The notes: a model not told the origin generated them from the sequence alone. Counted from the stretch's first letter, positions 8,669-18,174 are shown. The stretch is DNA of 34,793 bases from Acidisphaera sp. S103 (GCF_009765975.1 NZ_LMUJ01000024.1:21535-56327); one strand, 5' to 3'. Made by a program: numbers and translations.

Positions 8669-9357
8669 TTTAGCAGCACCAGCATCGCATCCTGGTTTGG
8701 CTTCGCGGCGACGCAGATGCGTCGCCAAGGGAGAGACCTTAATGCCATGGCGGCCCGCTCGCTGATAGACACCGCTTCGACATCGCGAACAGCATCGGAC
8801 AATTCGGCTGTTCGGAGAAGATGCGCGAAATGGCGGGCAGTCTCGCCGGAAAAAAACATCGCGGCCGCCAATTGGTGCCGGCGCAGGCAGATCGCTGCGG
8901 TCTCGGGCAAGGCGGGAACGCCCATAGCCTGATAAGCGACGCGTCGGATGACGTGAAAGCCACGTCGTCGGAGCAAGGTGGCCAGATCGGTCCCCTGCCC
9001 TTGCCCCGTCGGCAGATACAGGCTGCCATCCGCCGGTGACAGCATGTTCGCGACCAGATTGGCGAGGGCCCCGGCGTCTCCATCCGCGTTGAATACGCGA
9101 TTGAAACCGGCCTCATTGGCCCGCTTGGCAGTCGCGGTGCCGACAGCGAAAACGGGGTGGTCATGCAAGGCGGGGGAACACGCCGCGACAGCGTTTTGGC
9201 TGGTCAAAAGAGTCGCGACGACACGATTGGGAGCACGAACGTCTCTGGCGACGATGGAAAGGACGGGCGCGATGATGGGCGAAAGACCGAGCGCGACCAG
9301 ACGAGCGGCGGTTTCGGTGGCACCGGGCTCTGGTCTGGTGATCAAAACGCGCTTCAA
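8665..9357 (-). CDS. hemD: Uroporphyrinogen-III synthase HemD
   Basis: 230 aa. HemD closes and inverts ring D of hydroxymethylbilane to give uroporphyrinogen III, the branch point to haem, sirohaem and cobalamin. Sequence in this family is weakly conserved. The support is the N-terminal VLITRPEPGA with a following TAARLVALG, the LPTGQGQGTDLATLL segment, and the partners mitofilin-like and hemY. The start is taken as TTG at 9357 because it begins the conserved domain; no ATG or GTG lies near it in frame, and the frame is open for 85 codons upstream without similarity. A GGAGG lies 21 bases before this TTG inside a predicted stem-loop. hemC, the preceding pathway step and a frequent neighbour, is absent here. 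Confidence 0.85.
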   Translation of the reverse strand: MKRVLITRPEPGATETAARLVALGLSPIIAPVLSIVARDVRAPNRVVATLLTSQNAVAACSPALHDHPVFAVGTATAKRANEAGFNRVFNADGDAGALANLVANMLSPADGSLYLPTGQGQGTDLATLLRRRGFHVIRRVAYQAMGVPALPETAAICLRRHQLAAAMFFSGETARHFAHLLRTAELSDAVRDVEAVSISERAAMALRSLPWRRICVAAKPNQDAMLVLLK

Positions 9358-9359
9358 AA

Positions 9360-9383
9360 GGCTGCTCTTGTCAAAGAGCCTCC
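9360..9383 (-). promoter_or_regulatory. Stem-loop next to the hemD start
   Basis: On the minus strand GGAGGCTCTT, a TGAC loop and AAGAGCAGCC form a stem with six pairs, a tandem G-A mismatch and two more G-C pairs. It ends 2 bases before the hemD TTG and contains the only purine-rich ribosome-binding candidate nearby. It could limit translation initiation, or be chance. Confidence 0.3.
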
Positions 9384-9418
9384 GGTCGATGATGTGTGGC
9401 GTGGGGTGAATACGTCGT

Positions 9419-9446
9419 ATCCTACTTCTGGACCTGCCGCCAGCAA
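9419..9446 (-). promoter_or_regulatory. Candidate promoter for hemD-mitofilin-hemY
   Basis: On the minus strand a -35-like TTGCTG (9446-9441) and a -10-like TAGGAT (9424-9419) are 16 bases apart. Transcription would begin near 9412 and leave a leader of about 55 bases before the hemD TTG. This is a consensus match only. Confidence 0.3.
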
Positions 9447-9494
9447 GACCGATGACGGCATGCCTTGCGCCTGGGCAGGACATGGAAAGGTATG

Positions 9495-10547
9495 ATGAAA
9501 CCGGTTTTGGGGATCGAGACTTCTTGCGACGAGACAGCCGCGGCGGTGGTCGACGGCGACGGCCGTATCCTGGCCGAAGCCGTATTGAGTCAGCTCGGCG
9601 AACATGCGCCATTTGGCGGCGTTGTGCCGGAGATCGCTGCCCGGACGCATTTGCGACACCTCTCAGAACAGGTTCGCCACACGATGGCCGCGGCCGGGAT
9701 TGGGTTTACTGATCTGGGCGGCGTCGCGGCAACGTCGGGGCCCGGGTTAATTGGCGGATTGATCGTCGGGTGTCAGTTCGGCAAAGGTGTGGCAATCGCC
9801 AGTCATATCCCATTCGTGGCCGTGAACCACTTGGAGGCGCATGCACTGACAGCTCGTTTGCCCGGGTTGGTGAAAGGGGGCGCCCCGTTCCCGTACCTGT
9901 TGTTTCTACTTTCCGGAGGGCATTCGCAGTGTATCGCGGTAACCGGCATTGGGCAGCATGTGCGGCTGGGTGGAACTGTCGATGACGCGGCTGGGGAGGC
10001 GTTCGACAAAGTCGCGAAGCTGCTGGGGTTGGATTGGCCGGGTGGGCCGGCCTTGGAGAAGATTGCCTCGGAAGGTGACCCAACAAGCCACCCATTTCCC
10101 CGGCCAATGGCACGGCGGCCAGGGTGCGATTTGAGTTTCTCGGGTCTGAAGACCGCAGTCGCGCAGACTGTGCTTCGAATAGGCCCGGAGCTGACGCGGG
10201 AACAGCGCGCCGACGTCGCCGCCAGTTTCCAACAAGCTGTCGTCGAGGTCCTCGCCGACCGGGCCAGACATGCGATGGATATGATGCAAGGGCGATTTCC
10301 ACGGGCGAACCTGCTGGTGGTCGCCGGCGGAGTGGCGTCGAACGCCGCGGTACGGGCCGGCTTGGCGGACGCGGCCATGTCACGGGGGTTTCGCCTGGTC
10401 GCGCCGCCGGTCAGGCTATGTTCGGACAATGCGGTCATGGTTGCCTGGACCGGTGTCGAGCGGCTGCGACGTGGATGGAGCGACAGTCTTGATGTGAACG
10501 CTCGTCCACGCTGGCCGCTTGATATTCTGGAAGCGGTTGCAGGATGA
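9495..10547 (+). CDS. tsaD: tRNA N6-adenosine threonylcarbamoyltransferase TsaD
   Basis: 350 aa. TsaD transfers the threonylcarbamoyl group to A37 of ANN-reading tRNAs, with TsaB and TsaE, in the cytosol. The protein starts with the family-typical VLGIETSCDETAAA. Metal-binding histidines are H112 and H116 in VNHLEAHALT, and the late motif LCSDNAVMVAW carries the conserved aspartate. A glycine-rich VVAGGVASNAAVR precedes it. Two adjacent ATGs (9492 and 9495) follow a GGAAAGG at 9484-9490; 9495 has the better spacing. It heads a run of five plus-strand genes and diverges from hemD. Its stop overlaps the rlmJ start by four bases. Confidence 0.95.
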   Translation: MKPVLGIETSCDETAAAVVDGDGRILAEAVLSQLGEHAPFGGVVPEIAARTHLRHLSEQVRHTMAAAGIGFTDLGGVAATSGPGLIGGLIVGCQFGKGVAIASHIPFVAVNHLEAHALTARLPGLVKGGAPFPYLLFLLSGGHSQCIAVTGIGQHVRLGGTVDDAAGEAFDKVAKLLGLDWPGGPALEKIASEGDPTSHPFPRPMARRPGCDLSFSGLKTAVAQTVLRIGPELTREQRADVAASFQQAVVEVLADRARHAMDMMQGRFPRANLLVVAGGVASNAAVRAGLADAAMSRGFRLVAPPVRLCSDNAVMVAWTGVERLRRGWSDSLDVNARPRWPLDILEAVAG

Positions 10548-11362
10548 ATTACCGCCACGCCTATCACGCCGGCAATTTCGCCGATTGCTTCAAGCATGCG
10601 CTGCTGGTCGCGCTGCTCGATTCCCTGAGTCGCAAGCTGGCGCCGTATTTCGTGTTGGATACGCATGCGGGCGCAGGTGGGTACGACCTGGAAGCCGAAG
10701 AGGCCCGGCGCACCGACGAGGCCACACCGGGAATACGGCGTTTGCTGCAGCGACCATCACCGATTCTGGGGCGCTATCTCGGGCTGGTGGAACAGCTTGG
10801 TCTCTATCCGGGTTCTCCTGCACTGATCCGGGCGGTATTGCGCGGGAACGACCACTTGACCTGCTGCGAACTTCATCCCGAGGATGCGGCGAACCTGCGT
10901 CGACGATTCCATCGGGATGCGCATGTAGAAGTTCACGAACGATCCGGGTGGGAAGCCTTGGGCGCACTGTTGCCACCCCGGGAAAGGCGTGGGTTGGTCT
11001 TTATCGACCCGCCGTTCGAGGAGCGGGACGAATTCAGCATGCTGACGGATGGGCTTCGCCGCGGTCATGCCCGATTTAGCCACGGGATATTCGCCGGCTG
11101 GTACCCGGTCAAGAAAATGGCCGCGGTGCGAGAATTTCACGGGGGTCTGGTGTCATCCGGAATCCCGGACATCGTGTCGATTGAACTTCATCTGCGAGAG
11201 ACAACAAATCCCGAGCGGCTTAATGGATGTGGCCTGATCGTGATTAATCCACCATACCAATTTGAGAGTCAGGCGCAGTCTATCGCCAACGCCGTCCTGG
11301 ACGGGCTTGGGGACAACGAAATTGGAGCGGGAGCAACCGTGATCAGGTTGGCGGATGAGTAA
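10544..11362 (+). CDS. rlmJ: 23S rRNA (adenine-2030-N6)-methyltransferase RlmJ
   Basis: 272 aa. RlmJ (YhiR) methylates A2030 of 23S rRNA using S-adenosylmethionine. The N-terminus MNYRHAYHAGNFADCFKH is characteristic, followed by the cofactor-binding DTHAGAGGYDL at about 39-49 and the N6-adenine methyltransferase catalytic motif DPPF at 155-158. Length fits the family (about 280). The ATG overlaps the tsaD stop as ATGA, and the end overlaps gpsA by 8 bases, so it is embedded in the tsaD operon. The protein is usually dispensable, and its placement here beside essential genes may simply reflect operon packing. Confidence 0.93.
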   Translation: MNYRHAYHAGNFADCFKHALLVALLDSLSRKLAPYFVLDTHAGAGGYDLEAEEARRTDEATPGIRRLLQRPSPILGRYLGLVEQLGLYPGSPALIRAVLRGNDHLTCCELHPEDAANLRRRFHRDAHVEVHERSGWEALGALLPPRERRGLVFIDPPFEERDEFSMLTDGLRRGHARFSHGIFAGWYPVKKMAAVREFHGGLVSSGIPDIVSIELHLRETTNPERLNGCGLIVINPPYQFESQAQSIANAVLDGLGDNEIGAGATVIRLADE

Positions 11363-12317
11363 GGTTGCCATCATTGGTGCCGGAGCATGGGGGACCGCAT
11401 TGTCGCTTCAGGCGATAAGAGCAGGGCATCACGTCGCGCTGATCGCGCGGGATGAAGCGACAGCTTCCGCCGTCAAGGCGAGCAGAGAAAACCGACGGCT
11501 GCCGGGATATCGCCTGCCGGACTCGCTTGAGGTGCGTCACAATCTGCCGAGCGACGCCGATTTGTTACTGTGGGCTATTCCGACACAGCATCTTCGTTCG
11601 TCACTTTTACGCCTGCAGCCCGCGGATGGCGCAATCGTCGTTTGCGCGAAGGGTGTGGAAGCGAAGACGGGCTTGTTGCCGTTGGAAGTGGCGAGTGAGG
11701 TGTCTCCATCTCGTCCACTTGCTATTTTGACGGGTCCGAACTTCGCGCATGAGGTGGCGAGGGGTCTGCCGGCCGCGGCGGTCGTGGCAAGTGTGAATGC
11801 CGGCCTTCGGGAACAGGTGCGTGCGATGCTAGGGACCAGCACCTTCCGTTTGTATGGCAATGATGACCCGATTGGCGCACAGCTCGGTGGGGCCGCGAAG
11901 AACGTCATCGCGATCGCCGCGGGTGCCGTCATAGGCGCGGGACTGGGTGAAAATGCTCGCGCGGCACTGGTGACGCGTGGATTGAGCGAACTGCGCCGCC
12001 TGGGCGTCGCACTTGGCGGGCGGGCGGAAACGGTGATGGGTCTATCGGGTTTGGGAGATCTGTTGCTGACCTGTACCGGACCTTCCAGCCGGAATTTCAG
12101 CCTGGGTTATGCGCTGGGACGTGGTGCAATCCTGTCGAACATACTTGCCAGCCGATCGGAAGTGACAGAGGGGGTTCTTACGGCCGCCGCGCTTGTCGCC
12201 CGAGCGGGGGAAATCGAACTGCCAATCTGCCGCGCGGTGGCGGAGTTGCTGGCTGGGGTGAAAACGTTGGATCAGGCGATCACGCAACTTTTGTCGCGCC
12301 CGCAGCGGGATGAATAA
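11355..12317 (+). CDS. gpsA: NAD(P)-dependent glycerol-3-phosphate dehydrogenase GpsA
   Basis: 320 aa. GpsA reduces dihydroxyacetone phosphate to sn-glycerol 3-phosphate, the backbone of membrane phospholipids. The nucleotide-binding GAGAWGTAL sits at 8-16, the AKGVEAKTG segment in the middle, and the active-site lysine is K182 in GGAAKNVIAIAAG. The C-terminal helical domain includes ETVMGLSGLGDLLLTCTG. The start overlaps the rlmJ end by 8 bases. The tsaD-gpsA neighbourhood is common in proteobacteria. Nothing in the sequence looks truncated. Confidence 0.95.
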   Translation: MSKVAIIGAGAWGTALSLQAIRAGHHVALIARDEATASAVKASRENRRLPGYRLPDSLEVRHNLPSDADLLLWAIPTQHLRSSLLRLQPADGAIVVCAKGVEAKTGLLPLEVASEVSPSRPLAILTGPNFAHEVARGLPAAAVVASVNAGLREQVRAMLGTSTFRLYGNDDPIGAQLGGAAKNVIAIAAGAVIGAGLGENARAALVTRGLSELRRLGVALGGRAETVMGLSGLGDLLLTCTGPSSRNFSLGYALGRGAILSNILASRSEVTEGVLTAAALVARAGEIELPICRAVAELLAGVKTLDQAITQLLSRPQRDE

Positions 12318-12344
12318 GAACCGCATGGCACGACAAGGCGCGAC

Positions 12345-13934
12345 ATGCTGAGGGGAATTCTGACTGTTGGCGGTTGGACGCTGATTAGCCGGCTTCTCGG
12401 CTTCGCGCGCGATATGCTGATCGCGGCATTGATTGGAACGGGCCCGATCGCAGATGCATTTTTCGTCGCTTTGAAGCTGCCCAACCTGTTCCGCCGCCTG
12501 TTTGGCGAGGGCGCCTTCAACGCCGCTTTTATCCCCGCCTTCTCTGGGCTGCTGCATACGGAAGGAAGCGGCGCGGCCAGACAGTTTGCGGAGGAAGCTT
12601 TCGCATTGATGGCCTTCTGGCTTGGGATCATGACGATCCTGGGCGAGATATTCATGCCGGAATTCATGGTCGTGCTGGCGCCCGGATTCGCTGAGGATCC
12701 CAACAAATTCGCCCTCGCCGTCAGCCTTTCGAGGATCACATTTCCCTATCTCGTTCTAATCTGTCTGGCTGCTTTGGTCTCGGGCATCCTGAATGGGCTG
12801 GAGAAATTTACTGCAGCGTCGGCGTCCTATGTGCTGTTCAACATCATTTCGATCGCGTGCATGATCTGGATGACGCCGTATGTCCCGACCGTTGGTCATG
12901 CGCTGTCTTGGGGCGTCACGATTTCCGGGGTCGCGCAACTTGGCCTGCTGATGATAGCGGTTCGGCGGGGAGGTATGAGACTCACGATTCCGCGGCCTCG
13001 AATGACGCCGCAGATGCGTATACTGATGCGCCGAATGGCACCGGGCCTTGTGGGTGCTGGAGTGACCCAGCTCAATCTGACAGTCGATGTGATCATCGCC
13101 AGTTTGCTGCCGCCGGGCACGGTGTCGGTGCTATATTTTGCGGATCGCGTGCAGCAGTTGCCGTTGGGTGTGATCGGCACTGCCGTTGGAACCGCGCTTT
13201 TGCCGCTGCTGTCCCGGCAGGTTCGCGCTGGCGAGGCCACCTCGGCTATCGGAACGCTGAATCGGGCGATCGAATACGGGTTATTTCTGACACTGCCGGC
13301 GGCGCTGGCGCTGATGGTCTGTGCGTATCCGATCATGCTTGTCTTGTTCGGTCGTGGTGCGTTTGGTCTGCAAAGTGTGCTGTTCTCCTCACAGTCCTTG
13401 GCCGCCTATGCACTTGGGCTGCCCGCTTTCGTGCTGGTGAAAGTTCTTGCGCCGGCGTTCTTCGCACGCGGCGACACCAGTATGCCGGTCAAGATCGGGG
13501 TCGGTTGCGTGACATTGAACCTGATCCTTAATCTCGCATTTATGGTGCCTCTGGCCCACGTCGGGCCGGCGCTGGCGACCAGTGTGGCCGCGATCTGTAA
13601 TGTTGGCGGCTTGGCGTTCGTTCTGAGGCAGCGGGGACACTTCGCGCCGGATCGTCAACTGCGTCGCCGATGCACTGGCATGATCGGGGCCTCGATCGCC
13701 ATGGCTTTGGTCTTGTGGGGTTTGCGGATTTTGCTGTTTCAAGCTCCTCCGCATGGATGGATGCGAATGGCGTCTCTCGGCGGATTGGTGGGTGCGGGCA
13801 TGTTAACTTACGTGGTCGCAGCTTCCCTCCTAGGCGCTTATGATTTTCGGGATATCGGTCGGATGATGTCGCGTCGTCGCTTGCGTGGCGGTGGCGGATC
13901 AGCCATCAGTTCGCCCCCAACGACAGAGACTTGA
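12345..13934 (+). CDS. murJ: Lipid II flippase MurJ
   Basis: 529 aa. MurJ (MviN) moves lipid II across the inner membrane for peptidoglycan synthesis. It is a polytopic membrane protein with about 14 hydrophobic segments. The family signature is in the first loop: [34 protein letters not shown] and [12 protein letters not shown], which hold the conserved arginines. The length is normal. It follows gpsA after a 27-base gap and its TGA precedes the trpS ATG by 5 bases. In many alphaproteobacteria murJ sits near glnD and mutS; here it is about 6.6 kb downstream of glnD. Confidence 0.95.
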   Translation: MLRGILTVGGWTLISRLLGFARDMLIAALIGTGPIADAFFVALKLPNLFRRLFGEGAFNAAFIPAFSGLLHTEGSGAARQFAEEAFALMAFWLGIMTILGEIFMPEFMVVLAPGFAEDPNKFALAVSLSRITFPYLVLICLAALVSGILNGLEKFTAASASYVLFNIISIACMIWMTPYVPTVGHALSWGVTISGVAQLGLLMIAVRRGGMRLTIPRPRMTPQMRILMRRMAPGLVGAGVTQLNLTVDVIIASLLPPGTVSVLYFADRVQQLPLGVIGTAVGTALLPLLSRQVRAGEATSAIGTLNRAIEYGLFLTLPAALALMVCAYPIMLVLFGRGAFGLQSVLFSSQSLAAYALGLPAFVLVKVLAPAFFARGDTSMPVKIGVGCVTLNLILNLAFMVPLAHVGPALATSVAAICNVGGLAFVLRQRGHFAPDRQLRRRCTGMIGASIAMALVLWGLRILLFQAPPHGWMRMASLGGLVGAGMLTYVVAASLLGAYDFRDIGRMMSRRRLRGGGGSAISSPPTTET

Positions 13935-13939
13935 ACGGT

Positions 13940-14947
13940 ATGCAGCGCGTTTTCTCCGGCATTCAGCCGTCCGGCATTCCCACATTGGGAAACTATCTGG
14001 GTGCGATTCGCAATTGGGTTAAGATTCAGGACAACCACGACTGCCTCTGGTGCGTGGTGGACCTGCATGCCATCACGGTTTGGCAGGATCCGGCGGTGCT
14101 CCGCCAACAGTCATTGGAGATGGCAGCCGTTCTTTTGGCCTGCGGTGTCGATCCGGCGAAGCATATACTGTTCCTGCAATCAGCCGTTCGCGCCCATGCG
14201 CAGCTTGCCTGGATCTTCAACTGTGTCGCGCGGCTTGGCTGGCTCAACCGCATGACGCAGTTCAAGGACAAGGCGGGAAAGGACAGGGAAAATGTTTCGT
14301 CCGGCCTTTATGTCTATCCAAACCTGATGGCCGCGGACATTCACGCCTATCATGCGACCCGCGTGCCGGTGGGCGATGACCAGCGGCAGCATCTGGAACT
14401 TGCCAACGACATTGCGCAAAAGTTCAACCACGATTACGGCGTTGATTTTTTCCCAAACATTGAGCCAGTGATCCTCGGCGCGGGCGCCCGCGTCATGAGT
14501 TTGCGCGATGGCACGAAGAAGATGTCGAAGTCGGATCCATCGGATCAGAGCCGAATCAATCTGAACGACAACGCCGATACAATCGCCCTCAAAATTCGGC
14601 GTGCCAAGACAGATCCGTTGCCACTACCGTTTGATGTCCAGGAGTTGGCCGAGCGGCCAGAGGCACGGAACCTTGTCGGGATCTATGCCGCTCTGACTGA
14701 TAGTGACCACGCCTCGGTACTGAAGGAGCACGGGGGTCAAGGGTTCGGACCATTCAAGAATGCGCTTACGATGTTGCTGATCGAAAAATTGGCGCCGATT
14801 GCTTCAGAAACCCAGCGGCTGCTCAGCGATCAGGAAGCACTTATCAATCTTCTTCGAGTCGGAGCAGAACGGGCGGCCGTGATCGCAGACCCAATTGTGA
14901 AGGAGGCCGAACGACTGGTTGGCTTCGTCGGCCTTCGCGGAGATTGA
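13940..14947 (+). CDS. trpS: Tryptophanyl-tRNA synthetase TrpS
   Basis: 335 aa. TrpS is a class I aminoacyl-tRNA synthetase that charges tRNA-Trp. The N-terminus [20 protein letters not shown] contains the HIGH-type nucleotide site, and the second class I signature KMSKS is at 194-198. Length matches the bacterial enzyme (about 330-340). ATG 13940 puts the conserved [10 protein letters not shown] at the very start; a TTG at 13931 overlapping the murJ stop is an alternative. It is the last gene of the plus-strand run, with 16 bases between its stop and the convergent lipoprotein gene. No convincing terminator is seen there. Confidence 0.95.
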   Translation: MQRVFSGIQPSGIPTLGNYLGAIRNWVKIQDNHDCLWCVVDLHAITVWQDPAVLRQQSLEMAAVLLACGVDPAKHILFLQSAVRAHAQLAWIFNCVARLGWLNRMTQFKDKAGKDRENVSSGLYVYPNLMAADIHAYHATRVPVGDDQRQHLELANDIAQKFNHDYGVDFFPNIEPVILGAGARVMSLRDGTKKMSKSDPSDQSRINLNDNADTIALKIRRAKTDPLPLPFDVQELAERPEARNLVGIYAALTDSDHASVLKEHGGQGFGPFKNALTMLLIEKLAPIASETQRLLSDQEALINLLRVGAERAAVIADPIVKEAERLVGFVGLRGD

Positions 14948-14963
14948 CGGCCCCTTCCTTCGA

Positions 14964-16226
14964 TCACACCCCTGGCGCCGCAGCAGATTGGGGCGCGGGA
15001 TCAATCAGTTCCGGGCCGCCGGGTTCAACCTTAAAAACCGCCAGTCCGCGCTTTACCTGGCCGTCCGGCTGCAACATGAACCAGCCATCGGTTCCAATAA
15101 AGCCGCCCGGCTGCGTCAAGATCGCGATGTCACTGCCTCGCGAACCAACGGCTACCTTCGCAACAGAAGCCGCGTCGTAGGCCAAGTCCGCCAGAGTTGG
15201 GGGCGGAGCGTTATATTTGGCTGCGTAATCACGTTCGAGATTGGTACGCATACTGCTGTCGGGTGCGGCATACCACGCGCCCGAAAAGGCTCCCGAGCCA
15301 CTCGACGGGCCAGCCCAAAGAGATGGGCCGATGATCTGAACAGCCGAACGATTGATATCATAGTAGGGCAGAACGGCGGCAATCTCCTGCAACGCCTCCC
15401 CAGTATCGGCAAGAAGCAGGACATTGAACGGTGCCGGGGGGATAGAGGTCTTCGCCAACTCCTGCGCTTCGCGACGACCTTCCGGGGTCCCCAGCGCCCG
15501 AGCTGCCTTGATCTTCGCTTCGATCGGTCCTCGCCGGTCGGCATAATCGGACAAGGCGCGCGCCGCCGTGTTTATGGAAGCCATGCCTGGTGGATGCATT
15601 TTCACGTTCGCCGGCTGTAGACCGCCGGTTTCGGTCGCCTTCGTGAGTGCAGTCGCCATCGCCTGACCAAACTCCGAATCGGGCAACAACGCTGCGAACT
15701 GTGATTTCCCCTGGGCCTGGGCTGCGGCGACAAGCCGCCGGATTTGCTGATTCGGCGAGATACCGAGGGGCCAGACCCCTGGTTGAGATTGGGAGGTGTC
15801 GTTGGTGAACGCCAAGACCGGGATGCCTGCCCGGCGGGCGATCGGCGCGACAGACGCGGTTTCCGGCGAGGTCAGCGGTCCCAGGATCAAACTGTCGCCC
15901 TTGGCGATGGCAGCTTGGGCCGCCGCGGCCGCTCCTGTGGCGGTTCCGCCGGTGTCCAGAACATCCAGCGAAGGGCCACTGTTATCCTGCAATGCAAGTT
16001 GAGCCGCCTGTTGCAGAACCTGACCAAGGTCCGCTCGTGGGCCCGTCAATGGGAGTAGTATGGCTACCGCGTGCCTTGTCTGACCCGGTCCGGGTGAATT
16101 TGGACCTAGCGAGGTTGGAGCATTCGATCCAGGTTGGTATCCCGCTCCGTACCGTCCGGAGTACTGCTCACCGCAGCCCGATAGTGTCAGGGCGAAAATA
16201 AGGAGAAGGAATGCCCGTTGCCGCAT
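14964..16226 (-). CDS. LpoA-like penicillin-binding protein activator lipoprotein
   Basis: 420 aa. The N-terminus is a lipoprotein signal (hydrophobic stretch ending LTLSGC, acylated cysteine at 18), followed by a Gly/Pro/Ser-rich linker of about 30 residues. The rest resembles a type I periplasmic-binding fold: AVAILLPLTGPRADLGQ at the start, DTGGTATGA, ILGPLTSPETASVAP, then a second lobe. This is the family of LpoA C-terminal domains, which in gammaproteobacteria activate PBP1A from the outer membrane. The position back-to-back with rsmI is the same as for lpoA in E. coli. A GGGAGA at 16235-16240 (minus strand) supports ATG 16226. A ligand-binding role cannot be excluded. Confidence 0.8.
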   Translation of the reverse strand: MRQRAFLLLIFALTLSGCGEQYSGRYGAGYQPGSNAPTSLGPNSPGPGQTRHAVAILLPLTGPRADLGQVLQQAAQLALQDNSGPSLDVLDTGGTATGAAAAAQAAIAKGDSLILGPLTSPETASVAPIARRAGIPVLAFTNDTSQSQPGVWPLGISPNQQIRRLVAAAQAQGKSQFAALLPDSEFGQAMATALTKATETGGLQPANVKMHPPGMASINTAARALSDYADRRGPIEAKIKAARALGTPEGRREAQELAKTSIPPAPFNVLLLADTGEALQEIAAVLPYYDINRSAVQIIGPSLWAGPSSGSGAFSGAWYAAPDSSMRTNLERDYAAKYNAPPPTLADLAYDAASVAKVAVGSRGSDIAILTQPGGFIGTDGWFMLQPDGQVKRGLAVFKVEPGGPELIDPAPQSAAAPGV

Positions 16227-17104
16227 CGGCCGCGTCTCCCGATGATCCGCGAGACGGCCAGCCCGCCTCGTTCCACGGACTTGTGCTAGTTTCCACGCCG
16301 ATCGGCAACCTGGGGGACATTTCGGCGCGTGCCCGGGCTGCCCTAGAGGCCTGCGACCTGATTTTGTGCGAAGACACCCGTCACACTGGACGTCTGCTCG
16401 CGGCCCTGGACATCCACAGCCGAACCGAAGCCCTGCATGAGCATAACGAGGACGCCAAGATCCAATCGGTTCTCGCTAGGCTGCGGGCGAACCAGACGAT
16501 TTGTCTGGTTTCCGATGCCGGGACTCCGCTTGTGTCCGATCCGGGATACCGGCTTGTCCGGGCGGCAATAGAAGCCGATCTACGAGTGACGGCGATGCCG
16601 GGGCCAAACGCGGCCATAACCGGGTTGATACTCTCTGGGTTACCCCCATTGCCATTCCTGTTTCTTGGATTCCCGCCCCCAAGGCAGGCGGCTCGACGGG
16701 CGGCATTTGGTGGATTGCGGGCTGCCGAACGGTCGGGCTTGTCCGCGACGCTGGTTTGGCATGAAGCGCCCCATCGATTGCTTGAGACTTTGGCCGATCT
16801 GCTTGAGGTGTTTGGAGATCGGCACGCCGCGGTAGCGCGAGAGCTGACGAAGCGCTTCGAAACGGTTGAACGCGGGAAAGTGAGTTACCTCACGGATTTG
16901 TTTACACGGGAACCGCCGCGCGGTGAGATCACGCTGCTGATTGGGCCGCCTGAAACAGATGATCCCGAGGACCTCGATGGGCGGCTACGGGCCGCGCTGG
17001 CCACACAAACGGTCAAGGATGCAGCGGCCCTGGTGAGCACGGCAACGGGGTTGCCGCGGAAGCTGGTTTATGCGCGTGCGCTGCAGATTCATGGGGAGAG
17101 TTGA
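16211..17104 (+). CDS. rsmI: 16S rRNA (cytidine-1402-2'-O)-methyltransferase RsmI
   Basis: 297 aa. RsmI 2'-O-methylates C1402 in the decoding centre of 16S rRNA. Its tetrapyrrole-methylase fold shows STPIGNLGDIS from residue 28, CEDTRHTGRLL near 53-63, and VSDAGTPLVSDPG at 100-112. The start at 16211 has a very good ribosome-binding site (AGGAGAAGGA at 16201-16210) and adds a 23-residue polar extension before the domain. This start lies inside the first codons of the divergent lipoprotein gene: the two coding regions overlap head to head by 16 bases. The 3' end overlaps the convergent queG end by 16 bases. Confidence 0.93.
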   Translation: MPVAASAASPDDPRDGQPASFHGLVLVSTPIGNLGDISARARAALEACDLILCEDTRHTGRLLAALDIHSRTEALHEHNEDAKIQSVLARLRANQTICLVSDAGTPLVSDPGYRLVRAAIEADLRVTAMPGPNAAITGLILSGLPPLPFLFLGFPPPRQAARRAAFGGLRAAERSGLSATLVWHEAPHRLLETLADLLEVFGDRHAAVARELTKRFETVERGKVSYLTDLFTREPPRGEITLLIGPPETDDPEDLDGRLRAALATQTVKDAAALVSTATGLPRKLVYARALQIHGES

Positions 17105-18174
17105 TCCAGCTGTTCCGCGGCCCAGTCGGCCGCCTCGGCCACAACCGGGTCGGGATCAAGCCGCAATGCCTCCGCAGACGGACGCAACGCGAGATCGTTG
17201 GAATTTCCTATGGCGATCAGAACGTTCCGGACGAAACGGTTTCGTCCGATACGTTTGATCGGCGAGCCGGAAAACATAGACCGAAACCGGTGGTCATCCA
17301 ATGCAACCAATTCCGCCAGGAGCGGCGCGTTTAAGGTGTCTGTGCCGATGAGTTGCTCATGGGTGGTTGGCCGAGCAAACTTGTTCCATGGACAGACAGC
17401 GAGACAATCGTCGCAGCCATAGATTCGGTTGCCTATTCCTTTGCGAAGATCGTGTGGGATCGGTCCTTTATGTTCAATCGTGAGATAGGAGATGCAGCGC
17501 GTTGCGTCGAGCCGATAGGGCGCTGGGAATGCCTTGGTTGGGCAAACATCAAGGCAACGCGAACAAGAGCCACAATGATCGCCTGTCGTTTCATCTTGTT
17601 GCAACTGCAACGTGGTATAGATTTCACCGAGTAAAAGCCAAGAGCCGTGATCGCGCGAAACGAGATTAGTATGCTTCCCTTGCCATCCCAGTCCGCTGCT
17701 CTGCGCCAATGGCTTTTCCATAACTGGGGCGGTATCGACGAAGACCTTCACCTCGCACGCAAAGCGTGATACCAGGACCTGGGCCAGATGTTTCAATTTG
17801 CCCTTGATGAGGTCGTGGTAATCGCGATTCCTGGCGTAAACTGATATCGCGCCTTTGCTTCGTTGCGCCGTGATCGCGAGGGGGTCGTCCTTGGGTGCGT
17901 AAGAAAAACCAACAACGATCACACTCCGCGCTTCGGGCCATAGTGACTGTGGATGGCTTCTTTGCTCGGCTTTGGCTGCCAGCCATCCCATGTCGCCGTG
18001 ATAGCCCGCCTGAATGAAGTGAGCCAACCGCGCCCGCGCTTCCGGGCCTAGGGTAGCCGGACAGAATCCGACGGCATCGAAACCTATCCGCATTGCGTTG
18101 TCCCGGATTTGGCTTCGCGGATCAGCCCAGCGACCCTTGTCCGTTGCACCGCCGCGTGTGGGCTTGGATTCCAT
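17089..18174 (-). CDS. queG: Epoxyqueuosine reductase QueG
   Basis: 361 aa. QueG carries out the last step of queuosine synthesis, reducing epoxyqueuosine in tRNA with a cobalamin cofactor and two [4Fe-4S] clusters. The clusters are marked by C201-x2-C204-x2-C207-x3-C211 and C254-x2-C257-x3-C261, with C227 between. The catalytic region VDTAPVMEK (D147) and GWQGKHTNLV are present. The length fits the short form of the family without long C-terminal repeats. ATG 18174 was chosen because it follows the queF stop by 32 bases; the open frame extends further but only into queF. It is the last gene of the tgt-queF-queG run and its 3' end overlaps rsmI. Confidence 0.95.
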   Translation of the reverse strand: MESKPTRGGATDKGRWADPRSQIRDNAMRIGFDAVGFCPATLGPEARARLAHFIQAGYHGDMGWLAAKAEQRSHPQSLWPEARSVIVVGFSYAPKDDPLAITAQRSKGAISVYARNRDYHDLIKGKLKHLAQVLVSRFACEVKVFVDTAPVMEKPLAQSSGLGWQGKHTNLVSRDHGSWLLLGEIYTTLQLQQDETTGDHCGSCSRCLDVCPTKAFPAPYRLDATRCISYLTIEHKGPIPHDLRKGIGNRIYGCDDCLAVCPWNKFARPTTHEQLIGTDTLNAPLLAELVALDDHRFRSMFSGSPIKRIGRNRFVRNVLIAIGNSNDLALRPSAEALRLDPDPVVAEAADWAAEQLDQLSP

